From: Lumnitzera littorea
Lineage: Eukaryota > Streptophyta > Magnoliopsida > Myrtales > Combretaceae
DNA length: 64,000 nucleotides
Reading direction: 5' to 3'
NCBI GenBank assembly: GCA_024138015.1
Contig: JAMXBB010000003.1
Coordinates: 71,650,385 to 71,714,384, forward strand
Position numbers and translations under genes: made by a program. The notes below the pieces were generated by a model that was not told the DNA's origin, made no database searches, and worked only from the letters and a program-made list of their open reading frames with translations. Below are positions 35,881 to 48,345 of this stretch, piece after piece. Every line of letters begins with the position of its first letter. The stretch's first letter is position 1.

Positions 35881-38086
35881 TCACTAGAGGTATAAAAATG
35901 CCTTTTATCTTTTTATTCTTCTACATACAACGTGCTGCTACATGTTAAGGAATTACTAGGCCATGTGTCCTATTATGACACATGGCACTTTGTGATTGGC
36001 CTTAACAACACAATTTCCTTTTTCTTCTCCCCTTTCCTTTTGTTTCCTTCCCTTTCTCATTAAAAAAAACAAACAAACAACTGCAGTAAGGTGGATCAAT
36101 TTTTTCAAACTACACACACATACTTCAACATAAACAGCATACACATACAAACTACCTCCCTCGCACAACTTCACCTTCCCCCGATCATCTCTCTCTCTCT
36201 CTCTTTCTCAACTACCACCACACACCAACCGAATACCCCACTCCTCTGAACACATCTACCATCAGACCCACAACACACCTTCTCTTAGATTTCACCCTAA
36301 ACCCACACGACACTCGGCTACTGTACCATCGACTATACTATCTCTTTCTCTGAGCCTCTCAATCACAACCTTCACTCTCACTCTCTACCATCGAACACAC
36401 AATTTACCCCCTATCAAAAACTCATACATAAATACACGCAATCCATAATTAGCTTCTCTCTTTCACTTCAACCTTGATATACTCCCTCATTCTCTTAACC
36501 CTAACCATACGTAATCTATACCACCCTCATCCTCATTCGCATTCAACTCCTATAACCCTAATCTCACTCAGCACCCTCTTTGTCATCCTCCATCAGACCC
36601 TACAGCCAATAACAACAATTTGCAAGCAATAATCCCTGATCCTCACACTGACAACAACCGTGCTTGACCCAAACTAGATATGACAACATCTAGTAAACCT
36701 TAACCCATGCCTGCCATTGTACACCGTATAACGAACCACTATTGAATCTCTTTCCCTTACACTAACCCATGGTAGCAGCGACAACAACTCCACATCCTCC
36801 CCCAAACATGAACCTATTGTATATCCTCAATAACCACTATCCACTTCACACATAACCACATTCACACACACGAACACCACTCTCTTGCACGACCCACCAC
36901 CACCAGCGACTGAGTTAAGCCACAGTACCCTCGCCAAACCCCCCATCATCAATTGGATACCCATGAAAATGGGTTTACTTGCTTGAAAAAACACCTGAAT
37001 CTACCCTAGATATGCCTTACAATCGTTGCTGTAAGAGAGGTTTGAGACTCGACCCGAACTTGCCATCTGACTCCCTCCAACCCAACGATCTGACCCAACT
37101 AATCTAAACAAACCTAATCTACAACCCCAATCCAACCCACGTTTAAGTGTTTTGGTCCAACTTTGTTTATTTTAGATTTGACCCATTTATTTTATTTTAT
37201 TATTTTTTGTTTATTACTGTAATTTGTAATTAGTAAAAAAAAAAGGAAAAAGAAAAGCAAGAAAAAGAGAAGAAAATAATAGTTTTTTTTTATTTTTTTT
37301 ATTTTTGACTAAAGCATAATTAAAATAAAACAAATAAATAATTATAAAATGAAAAATAATAAAATAAAAAGATCTTATCACATAGAAAACCAACTTTCCA
37401 AAAATAAATGAACCATTTCTAAATTAGGACTGCATTAGAGTTTCCAAAAGTAAAACCCTAGTTAAGACCCTTAGAAAATTTCTTTAAATAAATCACAATG
37501 GGTAAAAGAACGTAAACCCGACATTTTTTCAAAACTAAAATCAATTCAACCCGCTAAAGTTTTCGCAAAACGAAATTCGGAAGTTTGATCATGAATAGTA
37601 GGTACATAGGCACCCATATGAATAGGGCAACTTAAAATGTGGAAAGTTTTATTTTTTCCATATTTATAAATATTTGTTTAAATTAATTAATTTAGTCACT
37701 TGTGATATGATTTATTATTTAAATTGAAAAAGGCTATTATTGAAAAACAAAATTAAATTTGGAAAGTTAAAAAGTGATAGCTATTTAGGGTTTAATAGAA
37801 TAACTCACGAATCTAAATCTCTAGTTTTAAAACCATTTTGAAAATCGGTTTTATCAAAAGACCAATAGCTAAATTATAACCAATCCACCAAATTGGTTAT
37901 GATTTAACTCTTTTTCCCAACTTCAATTGAGTGGTGACTCCAAAAACATTTTCAAAAAACAAAAAACCGGTTTTTTTAAACCCTAATCGAAGGTCAATAT
38001 TAAAAGGGTAAGGTTCAATACTGGTTAGTTTAAAGAAGACTGATTTATATAAAACTAGGAGGAAAAAACTAAGGGTCAATAACATT

Positions 38087-38500
38087 GGGAGAGTTTTTGC
38101 TTTCCTCTAAGATGCTTGAGAGATTCATGGTCTATGTAGATAATGAACTCTCTTGGCAGTAGGTAGTATTGCCAATTCTGAAGTGTACAGATAAGGGTGT
38201 AGAACTCCTTGTCATATGTTGAGTAATTCAATTTACCACCTATAAGCTTCGTACTGAAATAAGCAACTGGTCGACATTCCTGTATGAGAACAACTCCAAT
38301 GCCAATTTTATATACATCACACTCTAGTTTAAAAACTTTCTTGAATTTAGGCAGGACAAGTACTAGGGCAGAAGTCAACTTGGATTTAAATCTCATCAAA
38401 ACTATTTTGAGCTTTCTCAAACCATTTGAATTTAGAGTTCTTCTTGGTCAACTCGATCAGCAGGGTAGCTATGTAGCTAAAGTTCCAAATAAGTCTTCGA
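38087..38500 (-). pseudogene. pol: RNase H of element G (right part)
   Basis: An open 114-codon frame. It reads KLECDVYKIGIGVVLIQ (first catalytic Asp), STYDKEFYTLICTLQNWQ (Glu) and IIYIDHESLKHL (Asp), so all three visible catalytic residues are kept. The frame ends at the F1 insertion after KQKLSQC and continues at 25522 with CTKWVEYLE, sharing the duplicated ACAT(C/T). Confidence 0.92.
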
Positions 38501-39560
38501 TAAAATGAAGCTATACCATGAAAACTCCTTACTTTGGCAACACTAGTTGGCATTAGTCATTCGAGAATAGCTTAGACTTTCTCGTCATCAACTCTAATAC
38601 CTCCCTCAGAATCCCTCAGAAACAACATAGCTGAGTTATACTACCTCGCTTTGATAGAACATACATTTCTTCAAATTGCTGAATAATTGCTTGGCACAAA
38701 GGATATCAAATACAAATCTCAAGTGCTCGACATTAGACATGAGGTAAGCACTATAAACCTAAATATCATCATAGTAAATTACAACACATTTACCAATTAA
38801 GGATCTCAAAATATAATTTATGAGTCGCATGAAAGTGCTTAGCGCATTTGTAAGACCAAATGGCATCACCATCTACTCAAATAGATCACCCTTTGTTTCA
38901 AAAGTAGTTTTCCACTCATCTCTAGGTCTCATTCGAATCTAGTTTTAGCTGCTCTTCAAATCAATCTTCAAAAATGGTTGCATACCATGCAGCTCATCAA
39001 GCATATCATCTAATCATAGGATCGGATATCGATACTTGATAGTGATTTTGTTGATTGCTCAGCTATCAATGCACAATCTCTATGATCCATCTTTCTTTAG
39101 CACTAAGGTAGTTGGTACAATACAGGGCTCATACTCTCTTAGACATATCCACGTTCAATCAACTCATCAGCTTACTTCTTCAACTCGGCTGCCTGCATAG
39201 GATTAAGCCTATAGGTAGGTCAGTTAGGGTAAGCCAGCTCCAGGTTGGAGGTCAATGCAATGCTCTATTAGGTAAACCTCTCAGCAACTCAATAGGAAAC
39301 AAGTCAACATACTCTTGAAGTAATGTTTGCACCTTGGAAGGTATGGCTTTGACTTCCTTTAACTTTAGTAGTCTTCTAACCAATAAGAGTATACACTTTT
39401 CCATCTTGACATCTTTGGAAAATTAGGCTCGCAAAATCATTAAGGACTTCCTTTGCAGCAATTTATTAATCTTCTCTTGTGACTCTTGGACTTCCTTAAG
39501 GCACATTAGGGTTGGTATAACCTTCTTCCTGTTCATTTGGAACATATAGATGTTCCTATG
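38500..39560 (-). pseudogene. pol: Reverse transcriptase of element G
   Basis: On the minus strand the catalytic box reads VIYYDDI (Asp codons at 38765-38770) and is intact, followed by a stop at the next codon. Elsewhere MVMPFGLTNALS-like and RFEMRPR-like segments are seen between 38850 and 39000, interrupted by stops. It would copy element RNA into cDNA. It contrasts with E and B, where catalytic Asp residues are changed to Asn. Confidence 0.83.
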
Positions 39561-39589
39561 CCTATCATGGAGTACATTAAGATCAAAGA

Positions 39590-39840
39590 GCCACAATCAT
39601 CCTAGTAGTATATGTAATATGCACATAGGTAAGATGTCACACAATATCTCATCCTTGTATCTATCACTAACAATGATCAATACTTTGACTTGCTCAGCAA
39701 CAGGTAGGCCTCCCTTCTTATTTAGCCAATAAATCTCGTAAGTCTTCAGATGAACATAGGTCGGCAACTTCAGAGCCTTCACTACTCTTTGTGCTATGAC
39801 ATTAGTACAACTCCCTCCGTCAATGATCAAAGCACATAGT
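39590..39840 (-). pseudogene. pol: Aspartic protease of element G
   Basis: A 77-codon frame opens MIIDGGSCTNVIAQ, with the catalytic Asp at 39819-39821. It continues YEIYWLNKKGGLPVAEQVKV and CDILPMCILHILLG. Order and spacing match the protease of E, but the loop is in its usual DGGSCTN form. Confidence 0.9.
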
Positions 39841-40049
39841 TATTCACTCGGTAGTTTGTATGGGAGGGGTTCTCTCTTTGTTCATTCTCATCAATGGTAA
39901 AGGTATTAAGAGATATTTGTACAAGTAGGCAACAGTCTCCCATTTCAGGTTGGGTTACGACATCTGAATCTTCTTGAAACTCTTCTAGTAGTTGGTCAAT
40001 TCCCATTTCTTCCTCCTTACCTTTACTAGCACTCTCCACTTCAAATTAA

Positions 40050-41254
40050 GGCTTGTCTCCCTTAATGGTCATGATACATGAGTTAAGACATTGATTAGCC
40101 ACATGTCCAAAACTAAGACACTTGGAACACTTTATCTCTCTAGTCTTCCTTCTTAAGCTCTAACCTTGATCCTTCTTTACATCAAGCTCTTCAGCCTTAG
40201 TCTCACCTTAGCCATCATCAAGTTTGCTTAGCATTTGACCTCGACAGTTTACCTTGAAACTATACTGAGAACGATCATATCCTGGTTAGCTCGGCATACT
40301 AATTCTGCTTGGTATAACAGGTCAACCGCTCAGTACTCGACTAATCTGATTTTGCCTCTACCTTTTGACCCTTTATGCTACTTAGATGTTCTCATCTAGA
40401 CTTCCAAGACTCTGTACTTCCATTATATTACTAATTTTTTACCTTAGTCTAGAAATGAACCTTATTATAGTTCACACTTTCGACTCATCTACCTTACAAT
40501 GGTTCATCAGCAAGTAGAATTCTCAAACATACTCAACAACTTATTAGCTACGTTGTCTGAGTTCTTAGAGGTATCGAAAAGTGTCTTGCTCGCAATGTTC
40601 TAATACAAACCTACTTCTTAAAACTCTCTTCATCACATTCCACGTTCAAATTTTATGTTGAGCTCTCTAACGTACGTTCTACAATTTCCTCCACCACATT
40701 ACTATATACCTAGAAAATTCTAAAGCAGCTACTCGAATACGTATAGAGTCATTGTAATCATAGAAGTTAAATATCTTTTCAATCTTTTCCTCCTAGTCCA
40801 GATAGTCATTAGCACTACTAGACCCATTAACGCTTAAAATCTATACTTTGAGATTCTTGGCTCCTCTAGGGGCTCGAAGTTCATGCTCTTTAAATCCGTC
40901 ATACTGCTCCTTCTCCCCAAACTCCACAACTTCATCTAACTCAAGTCTCCTCTTCGCAACCCTTTCAACATGTCTGGGTGAAACTAGGTTCACATTAATA
41001 GCTTCGAGTGCTCAATGCTCACTCACCTATCTTCTCATCCTATCTCTCACTTCTCAACCTTGTTTAACAACAACTCTCTCTTGTGGCCTAATCTCTATTA
41101 CCCTTTATACAAAGATAGCCAGGTTAGCTACAATACTAGCAAGGTTTTGCAACTGCTCATCAATAGTTCATGAGGTATGTTGGGCAACTCGACCATAACC
41201 AAGAGCATTACTCTTGGCATCATTAATCTCTCCTTGAACACTAAGATTCGACAT
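40050..41254 (-). pseudogene. gag: gag of element G
   Basis: The likely start is the ATG at 41254, opening MSNLSVQGEIND. The middle contains YDGFKEHELRAPRG, then YLDWEEKIEKIFNFY. The nucleocapsid knuckle is complete, CSKCLSFGHVANQC (40088-40129, CX2CX4HX4C). Several stops interrupt the frame. An acidic stretch follows before protease. Confidence 0.87.
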
Positions 41255-41432
41255 TGTCAATACAAAACTTTAGGAATTTCCACTACTCAACTGAAGATTA
41301 TACACAAATTTAATAATACAATTTCATATAGTGACTTATGAGCTTGCTCTACTTTCCATTAGAGAAACAAAGTATAACATAACATACATAGTAACAAGAA
41401 ATATTTCAAAGCTAATTTTTCAATCACAACCT

Positions 41433-41447
41433 CAAGCTCTGATACTA
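41433..41447 (-). other. Primer binding site of element G
   Basis: The minus strand reads TAGTATCAGAGCTTG, one change from the TGGTATCAGAGC type for tRNA-Met. It lies about ten bases inside the 5' LTR. Confidence 0.82.
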
Positions 41448-41458
41448 AGATTATATAA

Positions 41459-42418
41459 TGTACCTAGGAGCAAAGTTAATTAGTAGAACTTACCATAGGG
41501 GGTAGTAACAATGAGTCCTTTAGGATATCGAAGAAGAAGAGATGAATAGACCAACAAACACAGTAGCTTATGTAAAGTTGCTCGATGGATATGATGCATG
41601 AACAAATACAACACAACTTAGTACTTCACTTGATATAACCCATAAGCTAATACTAAGGTCTACTTGCCACTGATCTCGAGCTACTCAACAAGATTAGATA
41701 AAAGTGTAAGAGAAAATGTACTTAAAGAAGGGTATCTCGCAAGAACAAGTATATTCATTAACTGTAAAGGTCTAAGATCATTTTGACTATAGTAAAAAGG
41801 ACTATTTATAGTATGTCCTTTAATGCAACAATATAATAATGAAAAATTACATAAAAGATAATATAAGAAAGAGATTCCTAGTATATGCGAAAAAGAATAA
41901 ATATAACAAATGATGAAAAGGAATATAGTATAAATGTCAGAAAAGTTAGAGACAGGTGGCGGCCTATCAAAGGTACATAGTCAGGGATCTTGGGGCATTG
42001 TATCTAGGTTGAAATGATGCTGGCGTTGATTTGTGCTTGAAGCTGCTGAGGTGAATGATTGATGCTATAGTTCTATACATTAGGAGAGTAGAGCTTGGTG
42101 CATAGTGACCTCGGCCTCATTACTCGGTAAGTTGACTTTGTCATTCAACAACTTTGTAGGCTAGAAGAGAAAGGCTTGGTGTATGGTAGCCTCAGTTTAG
42201 CACTCAGCAAATCAACCTCAACACTTAGCAAGTTGGCAACTAGGCAAGGGTCTAAATAAAGCAAAGTGTGTCTAAGCTGGGACTTTTAAGAGTTCACCTA
42301 CAGCTCTTTCACATATAGGAGCTCATCCTCGACAAGCTAATGAGAGCTAATCATCCTGGTGAGAGATTGGAGGCCTCGAAGACGGATGCTAGTGAGGCGT
42401 TTGAAGGTTAGCAATCCA
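41459..42418 (-). repeat. 5' LTR of element G
   Basis: Plus strand starts TGTACCTAG and ends CAATCCA. It aligns with 23167-24143 throughout. TATA box (minus) at 41802-41811. Confidence 0.9.
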
Positions 42419-42469
42419 TTAGAGTAGCCATTGAGTCTAAACTGTCAACCTTCCTATTGGTAAGGAGGC

Positions 42470-43310
42470 TACTAGAATTGAAGGAGTAACTGAAGTTGCT
42501 AAAGGAAGTCAAGAAGTTGCTGGATGAATATTCTGACTTGTTTCCTGAGCAGTATTTCAAGGTATTGAGCATTGCATTAACTCGATACCTGGTGGAGTAC
42601 TATAGAACAAGCATGCTTATAAAATGAATCCCAAGCAAGCTATAGAGCTCCAAAAACAAGTCAACGAGCTATTAGAGAAGGGATATGTGAGAGAAAGTCT
42701 TAGCTACTGTATTGTGCCAGCATTGCTTATGTTAAAGAAGGATGGAAACTGGCATATGTGTATGGATAACAGAGCTATCAACAAGATTATGATCAAGTAT
42801 AAACACCCCATTCTAAGGCTAGACAATATATTAGACAAACTGAGTGGTGTAAGAGTATTCAATAAGATGGACCCGAAATCAAGGTACCACCAAATTCAAA
42901 TGAGGCAAGGGGACAAATGGAAAACTACTTTTTAAACCTAACATAGCCTATACAAGCAAATGGTCATGCTAATTTGGTTATCAAACTCCCTAAGCTCTTT
43001 TATGAGATTGATGAACCATGTTTTGAGAGATCTTATTAGGAAGTTTATCATTTTTTATTTTGACAACAACCTTGTCTATAGTACCAACCTGGGATGTCAT
43101 ATTGAACATCTCTGAGCTATTTTCGATGTCCTCTAATCAGAGAGACTATTCAAAAACATGAAGAAATGCTATTTCTATCAAGAAGAGGTGATCTTCCTAA
43201 GTTACATAATTAGTGGACAAGGATTGAGAGTTAATGAAGAGAAGATTCAAGCCATTATTGAGTGGCTAACCCCAACTTCATGTATCGAGGTGAGAAGTTT
43301 CTATGGATTT
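42470..43310 (+). pseudogene. pol: Reverse transcriptase remnant of element E
   Basis: It shows MNPKQAIELQKQVNELLEKG, LMLKKDGNWHMCMDNRAIN, KYKHPILRLDNILDKL and FNKMDPKSRYHQIQM. The catalytic box reads FYFDNNLVYS: the first Asp (43062-43064) is kept, and the second has become Asn. Downstream, NMKKCYFYQEEVIFLSYIIS and IIEWLTPTSCIEVRSFYG are followed directly by FSTILTPLTKL, an in-frame loss of roughly eleven codons in the connection. Confidence 0.92.
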
Positions 43311-43800
43311 AGTACTATATTAACACCTTTAACTAAGCTAACAAAGAAGAATGTAGAGTTCAAGTGCGGAGAAAAGGAAGAGAGGAGCTTTGTTGAGGTG
43401 AAAGCAAGGTCGACCTCTACCCTAGTCTTGATATAGCCAGACTTTGATAAAGTGTTTAAGCTTGAATGCCATGTATTAGGTGTCAACATCGTTGCTATAC
43501 TGACGCAAGAAGGTCGACCTATCACATATCATAGTGAAAAACTCAGAGGAGCATAATTGAACTATTTTGTGTATTACAAAGAACTCTTTGCATTAATTCG
43601 AGCTTTTCGCGTATGGCAACATTATCTTCTATAAAAGAAATTTTTCATATACATAGATCATGAATCCTTGAGGTATCTACGGAGCCAATCAAAGCTTTTT
43701 AAACACTAATCTCGATGGAACAAGTTTATGGAAGGGTTTAATTTCGTTATCATAAGCAAGGCAAGAGTAATGTACTTGCTGATTCTATGTCAAGAAGATA
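43310..43800 (+). pseudogene. pol: RNase H remnant of element E
   Basis: FKLECHVLGVNIVAILTQEG has His in place of the first catalytic Asp. YKELFALIRAFRVWQHYLL keeps the Glu, and FIYIDHESLRYL keeps the next Asp. Stops fall at 43434, 43555 and 43634. Confidence 0.88.
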
Positions 43801-43899
43801 AGTTCTTCTTACTGAGTTGTAGACCAAACTATTAGGATTTGAAAGCATTAAGGAATGGTATTGACATGATTCTCACTTTAGTTCGATATATATACATTA

Positions 43900-44604
43900 T
43901 AGAGAAGGAAGAATAGTGGATGAATACCATGTAGAGGATGGTTATCTGTTCCAAGGAAGTAAATTATACGTGTCGACCTATTCGATGAGGGAACTGTTAG
44001 TGAGAGAAGCCTACAGTAAAGGACTTTCTAGGCACTTTGGAGAACGAAGGACATATGAGCTACTAAGTGATAGGTTCTTTTAGGTTAAAATGAAACATGA
44101 TGTATATCTTGTGATTAAGGGATGCGCCATTTGTAAGAAAGCGAAAAGCCGAGAAGAACAAGGGAAGGCAATGCATTTACCATTCCTGACTAAACCATAG
44201 GCTGACCTAAGTATGGATTTTGTCTTCGAATTATCCCAAACTACAAGAAGCAAAGACTCTATGGTGGTTGTTGTGGATAGGTTCAACAAAATGGCACATT
44301 TTGTGCTCTACACCAAAACTAATGATCCTTCAGCTGTTGCTTCTTTGTTTTTGTAAGAAATAGTTTGATTGCACAAAGTGTCAATAAGTGTGGTGTCAGA
44401 CAAAGATCTAAAGTTCTTAAGCCATTTTTAGAGAACTCTTTGGCATCAAATAGGAACCAAACTATTGTTTAGCACCTCTTGCCATCCCCAAATCGATAGC
44501 TAAATAGAGGTTGTCAATTGTACCCAACCTGTGATTGAATTTGCTTGCAGCAAGACAATACATGCCACCACTAAGTACACCCTATTTCAAGTAGTCTATG
44601 GCTT
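43900..44604 (+). pseudogene. pol: Integrase remnant of element E, first part
   Basis: The zinc-finger region includes CAICKKAK. The catalytic residues are LSMDFVFELS (Asp at 44216), VVSDKDLKF (Asp at 44399) and IEVVNC (Glu at 44507), with 35 residues between the last two, so the D,D35E triad is present although stops interrupt the frame. The frame reaches VYGFN at 44604, where the solo LTR is inserted. Confidence 0.92.
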
Positions 44605-44609
44605 CAACT

Positions 44610-47600
44610 GTAAAACCTTAAATTTTTCGATCTAACATCTGAAGTAGACTCAAGTATGTTAGATATTCCTAAGAGTTTATAAGGCTAGCAACAGTGAAAA
44701 CCCTAAAATAACTAATCAATTGCATATAAAACTTTTATACCTTAAATGTATCTAAACACTAAAGATTTCATCCGAAAGTAATAAAAACCCTAAAACTATA
44801 ACTTTAAGGATATAAAAGTACTAATTCATCATAACTTACTATAAAACCCTAATTGATAATATATCCTTAGTATCTTACCAAATCATTAGTAAAAGATCAA
44901 AGATAATTTTCAATCATTCTTAAATACATATAATACTAAAGTAATCATTTAGGAACTAGGATATTGCATTATAGATCACATCCATCTTCCAATTATATAA
45001 CTAGGTTAGTATTATATAGAGTTAAGAGCTAAATTGATTATTATACTAGATATAGTAAGTATTAGTATCCTAAATGACACTTTTCATGATAATTACATTA
45101 AGTAGCCTACCAAATTATTTATATAGGATATAAATACCTAAAGGAAGATCTAATTACCTATCCTTACTAATCATTTCAATAAACCACATATTTCCTCTCA
45201 TTTCCTTAATTTTCTTCTTAATTTCCCCTAATTACTTCATTATGTACACTTAGATTACATGTAATTTTGAAATATTGACCAAGTCAAAAGTTAACTAAGT
45301 CAACATATTAAAAAGTCAACAAATATGTCATTATCATACTAGAACCTTCCCTTTTTTTTCTATTGAATTCTTTTCTTTTCTTTTGGATTTTTCTCCTTTT
45401 CTTTTCCTTGTTGTCGTCCACTCCCTTCCATCATTTGGACCCCACTCACTTCTTTTATAAAAATACAAATTAAGACAACAAAATACCTTTTCTTCTTCCC
45501 CACCAAAACCGTGACTCCCTTGCTCCCTTAATTCCAAACACTTTCTTAACTTCACTTTCACAATTCCTATTACCATAAACCAAGGAGAAAAATATATGTT
45601 ATCATATGATTTTCTATCTTATGTAGTAATTAGTTGTATAAATTAGGTTAGTGTAGAAATTTGGCATAATATGTGCATATGTGTTGTTGGAAGTGGAAGC
45701 TCCATATTCATGCTTAGAAGTATAGAAATCCTTAGATAATTGCAAGAAGAACATATTTATATATATACTTAAGCCTATGAACATAGGAATACACTTGATA
45801 AATACATGTATGAAGACCCTTATACATAAGTACTCATTATGTACATAACCTAAAATGAGGTATATACTAACTATACATATATATACCTTGCTAAATAAGC
45901 TCTTGAAGTGTAAAAATATGAAATTTGTGAAGCTTTCTTAAGAGGGAACATTAGGTATACGAAAATACATATAAAAATACATATGTAATCATATGTATAT
46001 ATGGGTATATGCACTACTACACGTATAAGTACATAAGTATACATACTAGTATATTAGAAGTATAAGTATATACATAACATATGTGTAAAGTATATGAATA
46101 CATAAGGATAAGTATACATATATAATGAATGATGTAAGCAAATGATGACATAAACCATGACATAAGCAATTGATGACATAAGCCATAACATAAGCCTCTA
46201 AAATAATAAACCATAAGATCATCTAAGTGTAAGAATTAATGGCTAATGAAATCATTAACTACTAAAATAGAACATAAAACTAGCCAACAAGAATATTTAA
46301 GCTTCAGTAAATAACATTTCAATAAATTTAGTCTATATCGTAAAACGCAGGTTTTAACGTCCAAAACGGACATCACTATGTGAACGTACGTTCGAAAACG
46401 ATGAAAAATGACTATAAGTTCGTAAATATCAAAAATAGAATGAAAAAGTTATATACGATTAGTGATAAAGTCTAATCGGATAAAAATCAATAGTAATCAA
46501 AGTAGAATTAGGTAAATAGATATCTAGAACTATTAGTTAAATCAATTGCTTACTATCCTTGTTACATCGTAATGATCTGGTGATCCTAACACGGGTAAGG
46601 ATCTCCCGATTAATTACTACGACTACAGCAAGTCGTTATGGCCAAGTGAATATTTACCCTATGATTCCATGCTTGTATGTGATTGCAGATAATGGACTTA
46701 AATGATATTGTTAATTGATTATTGTATGGGGTCAAAAAATGCTTGTATATGTTATTATGTACTGAGTTGTAAATTTATCTTAAGTACGAATAATACTTTG
46801 TTTGTTGCATGGTAGTATAGATAATGATTGTATGAACTATTGGATGGTCACATCATAATTAGACTTAACTATACTTGGCTCATAAGAAAGAACAAGTACA
46901 TGCATTACATAGACATAATTCTGGCCGTCATATCATACGGAGGTAGAGAGAGGTCATTCGGGGGTTGTTATTATAAATTTATTAGTTTTGTACGATGCAC
47001 TCATACAAAATGACCTTACCTTGGCCCACGAGAATACTAAGTATTAGAGACACCAACCACCTAGCTAAAGGTCGAGTCTACAGGCCTTCGTTTAAGGGTA
47101 AGTGTGGACTGAGGGGGCCCACTCACAATTATACTAGAACTTGGTTTTTATGAAAATAAAGGACTTACTTGATTTAAGTACGAAACGTAGAGTTCCGTAG
47201 TAAAGTAAGTTTTTAGTATAATACCTGGATCTAACTGATGCTATGTATACTCCAGCCTTGACTTTGGAGGGCATTAAATCTGAGTTGCATATATTGATTA
47301 GTTAACTATACGCATGATTTGGCATTCTATTTGATCATTCATTCATATGCATGAATATAATGTATTGATAACTTGCTTATGCTGTGGTTGAGGGTTTTTC
47401 TCACTAAGATTCGACTTATAGCCCCTTAGACTTTTGCTACAGGATGGCTTATTCATTGAGGCTGGCCGGGGAATGCTAGAGGTTAACTTGGGGACCTGGG
47501 CAAGAGCAGGTCATTTAGTGTGTTAAGAGAACTGATTATGTAGACTTTTACCTATTTACTTTTATTTTTGCTAGTAATATAAACCTAGATGTACTAAATT

Positions 47601-47807
47601 ATTGCTTACTATAAACTTTATAGTTTAAATTTTATATAAATATGTTTATGTGATGATATCATGTGGATCTGTATGTTCTTGGGAAGCTAATGGTTGTAAA
47701 GCCTTGTATATTGTGTGAAGAGTTCATGATTGGAAAGGTAACCAATTAGGGGTTCTTCATACAATATATGGCATTTGTCACAATTAGACCGTCCTCAGTT
47801 CGTGACA
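44610..47807. mobile_element. Solo LTR, 3.2 kb, in the integrase of E
   Basis: It starts TGTAAAACC, ends CGTGACA, and is flanked by exact TCAAC (44605-44609 and 47808-47812). Joining the flanks restores the integrase reading VYGFN-P. Size, ends and absence of gag or pol fit a solo LTR left by LTR-LTR recombination, perhaps of the Tekay/Del lineage, whose LTRs are long. It contains AT-rich ATAC/TATG simple repeats near 45950-46130 and short ATGACATAAGC repeats at 46140-46200. The orientation is not settled. Confidence 0.85.
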
Positions 47808-47812
47808 TCAAC

Positions 47813-48345
47813 CCTGAGCTACCCCTTAACCATACCCCTAATGTTGCCCACTAACTAAGAAGATCTAAAAACAAGAACTAAATCTCAATCCATTTAACAG
47901 ATCTACAAATGAGTCGCTCAACATATTGATCAAGTTGCCAAAAAACTAAAAGAGAAAGGCAAAGGAAGGAAGACTAAGCAGTTTCATCCCAATGACCAAG
48001 TGTAGTTACACTTAACCAAGGAGAGATTTCCTAACAAGAGGAAGAACAAGCTGTTTGCCAAAGCTGAAGAACCCTTTAGGATACTTTAGAAGATAAACGA
48101 CAATGCATACCAACTAAAGCTACCAAAAGACTTTAGAGTGTCGATGTGTTTAATGTCACTAACCTCAACCCTTAATAACCCAAAGAGAACTTGGATGAGG
48201 ACCAACTAGATTTGATCCCAAATCCTAATCAACCCAGTGGGGATGATAGGAATCAAACTACCAAAGCTCCAACCCAAGCCCGAGCTCAAAGACTAGAAAG
48301 AGCATGGCTAGATGAATCTGAGTTACTGCAATCTACTTTTTGATG
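47813..48345 (+). pseudogene. pol: Integrase C-terminus and pol end of element E
   Basis: It resumes PELPLNHTP after the solo LTR. Segments KRERQRK, LTKERFPNKRKNKLF and NDNAYQLKLPKDFRV follow in shifting frames, then an Arg-rich tail ARAQRLERAWLDESELLQS. No clear chromodomain is visible. The tail has a second copy at 20140-20345. Confidence 0.82.

Larger units (their letters stand above)
25528..38081 (+). mobile_element. Non-autonomous Tat/Ogre-like element F1 with tandem-repeat 3' region
   Basis: A 12.55-kb insertion inside the RNase H of G. The LTRs are 2.7 kb and 3.66 kb, the second holding an extra insertion. A PBS-like site of TTGGCGACTCC type follows the first LTR; a PPT precedes the second. 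Flanks are ACATC (25523-25527) and ACATT (38082-38086), a 5-bp duplication with one transition, and joining the flanks restores the RNase H reading of G. The 6.2-kb interior has no RT or integrase, only a 68-codon frame near the 5' end and four blocks of tandem repeats. It is a LARD-type element. Element H is a shorter relative. Confidence 0.88.
34421..38081 (+). repeat. 3' LTR of F1, carrying an insertion
   Basis: It opens TATAAGCAGCTTATTTTTAC, matching TGTAGACATCTCATTTTTGC of the 5' LTR. Homology then breaks at 34451 and resumes after 35455 with TTTTATTTTTCAAAATTTT. From there to 38081 it aligns along the whole 5' LTR. It ends CAATA where CA is expected, then the target duplication ACATT. 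Confidence 0.82.
23167..42418 (-). mobile_element. Ty3/gypsy element G, minus strand, split by F1
   Basis: It spans 19.25 kb, or about 6.7 kb without nested F1. LTRs of 960-977 bp bound it. Reading from the right: PBS at 41447, gag, protease, RT, RNase H, then (beyond F1) the rest of RNase H and integrase, then PPT-like DNA and 3' LTR. The target duplication is not convincing (CATGA at 23162, TTAGA at 42419). It interrupts E between protease and RT. Protein motifs are close to those of E, so both belong to one lineage, but the LTR sequences differ. Its key residues are better preserved than those of E, which fits a younger insertion. Confidence 0.9.

Noticed and set aside
35431..38081. 3' LTR of F1 starting at TGATTCCC (35431).
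   Set aside because: A purine tract followed by a clear match to the LTR start lies at 34406-34440, so the LTR begins at 34421 and contains an insertion.
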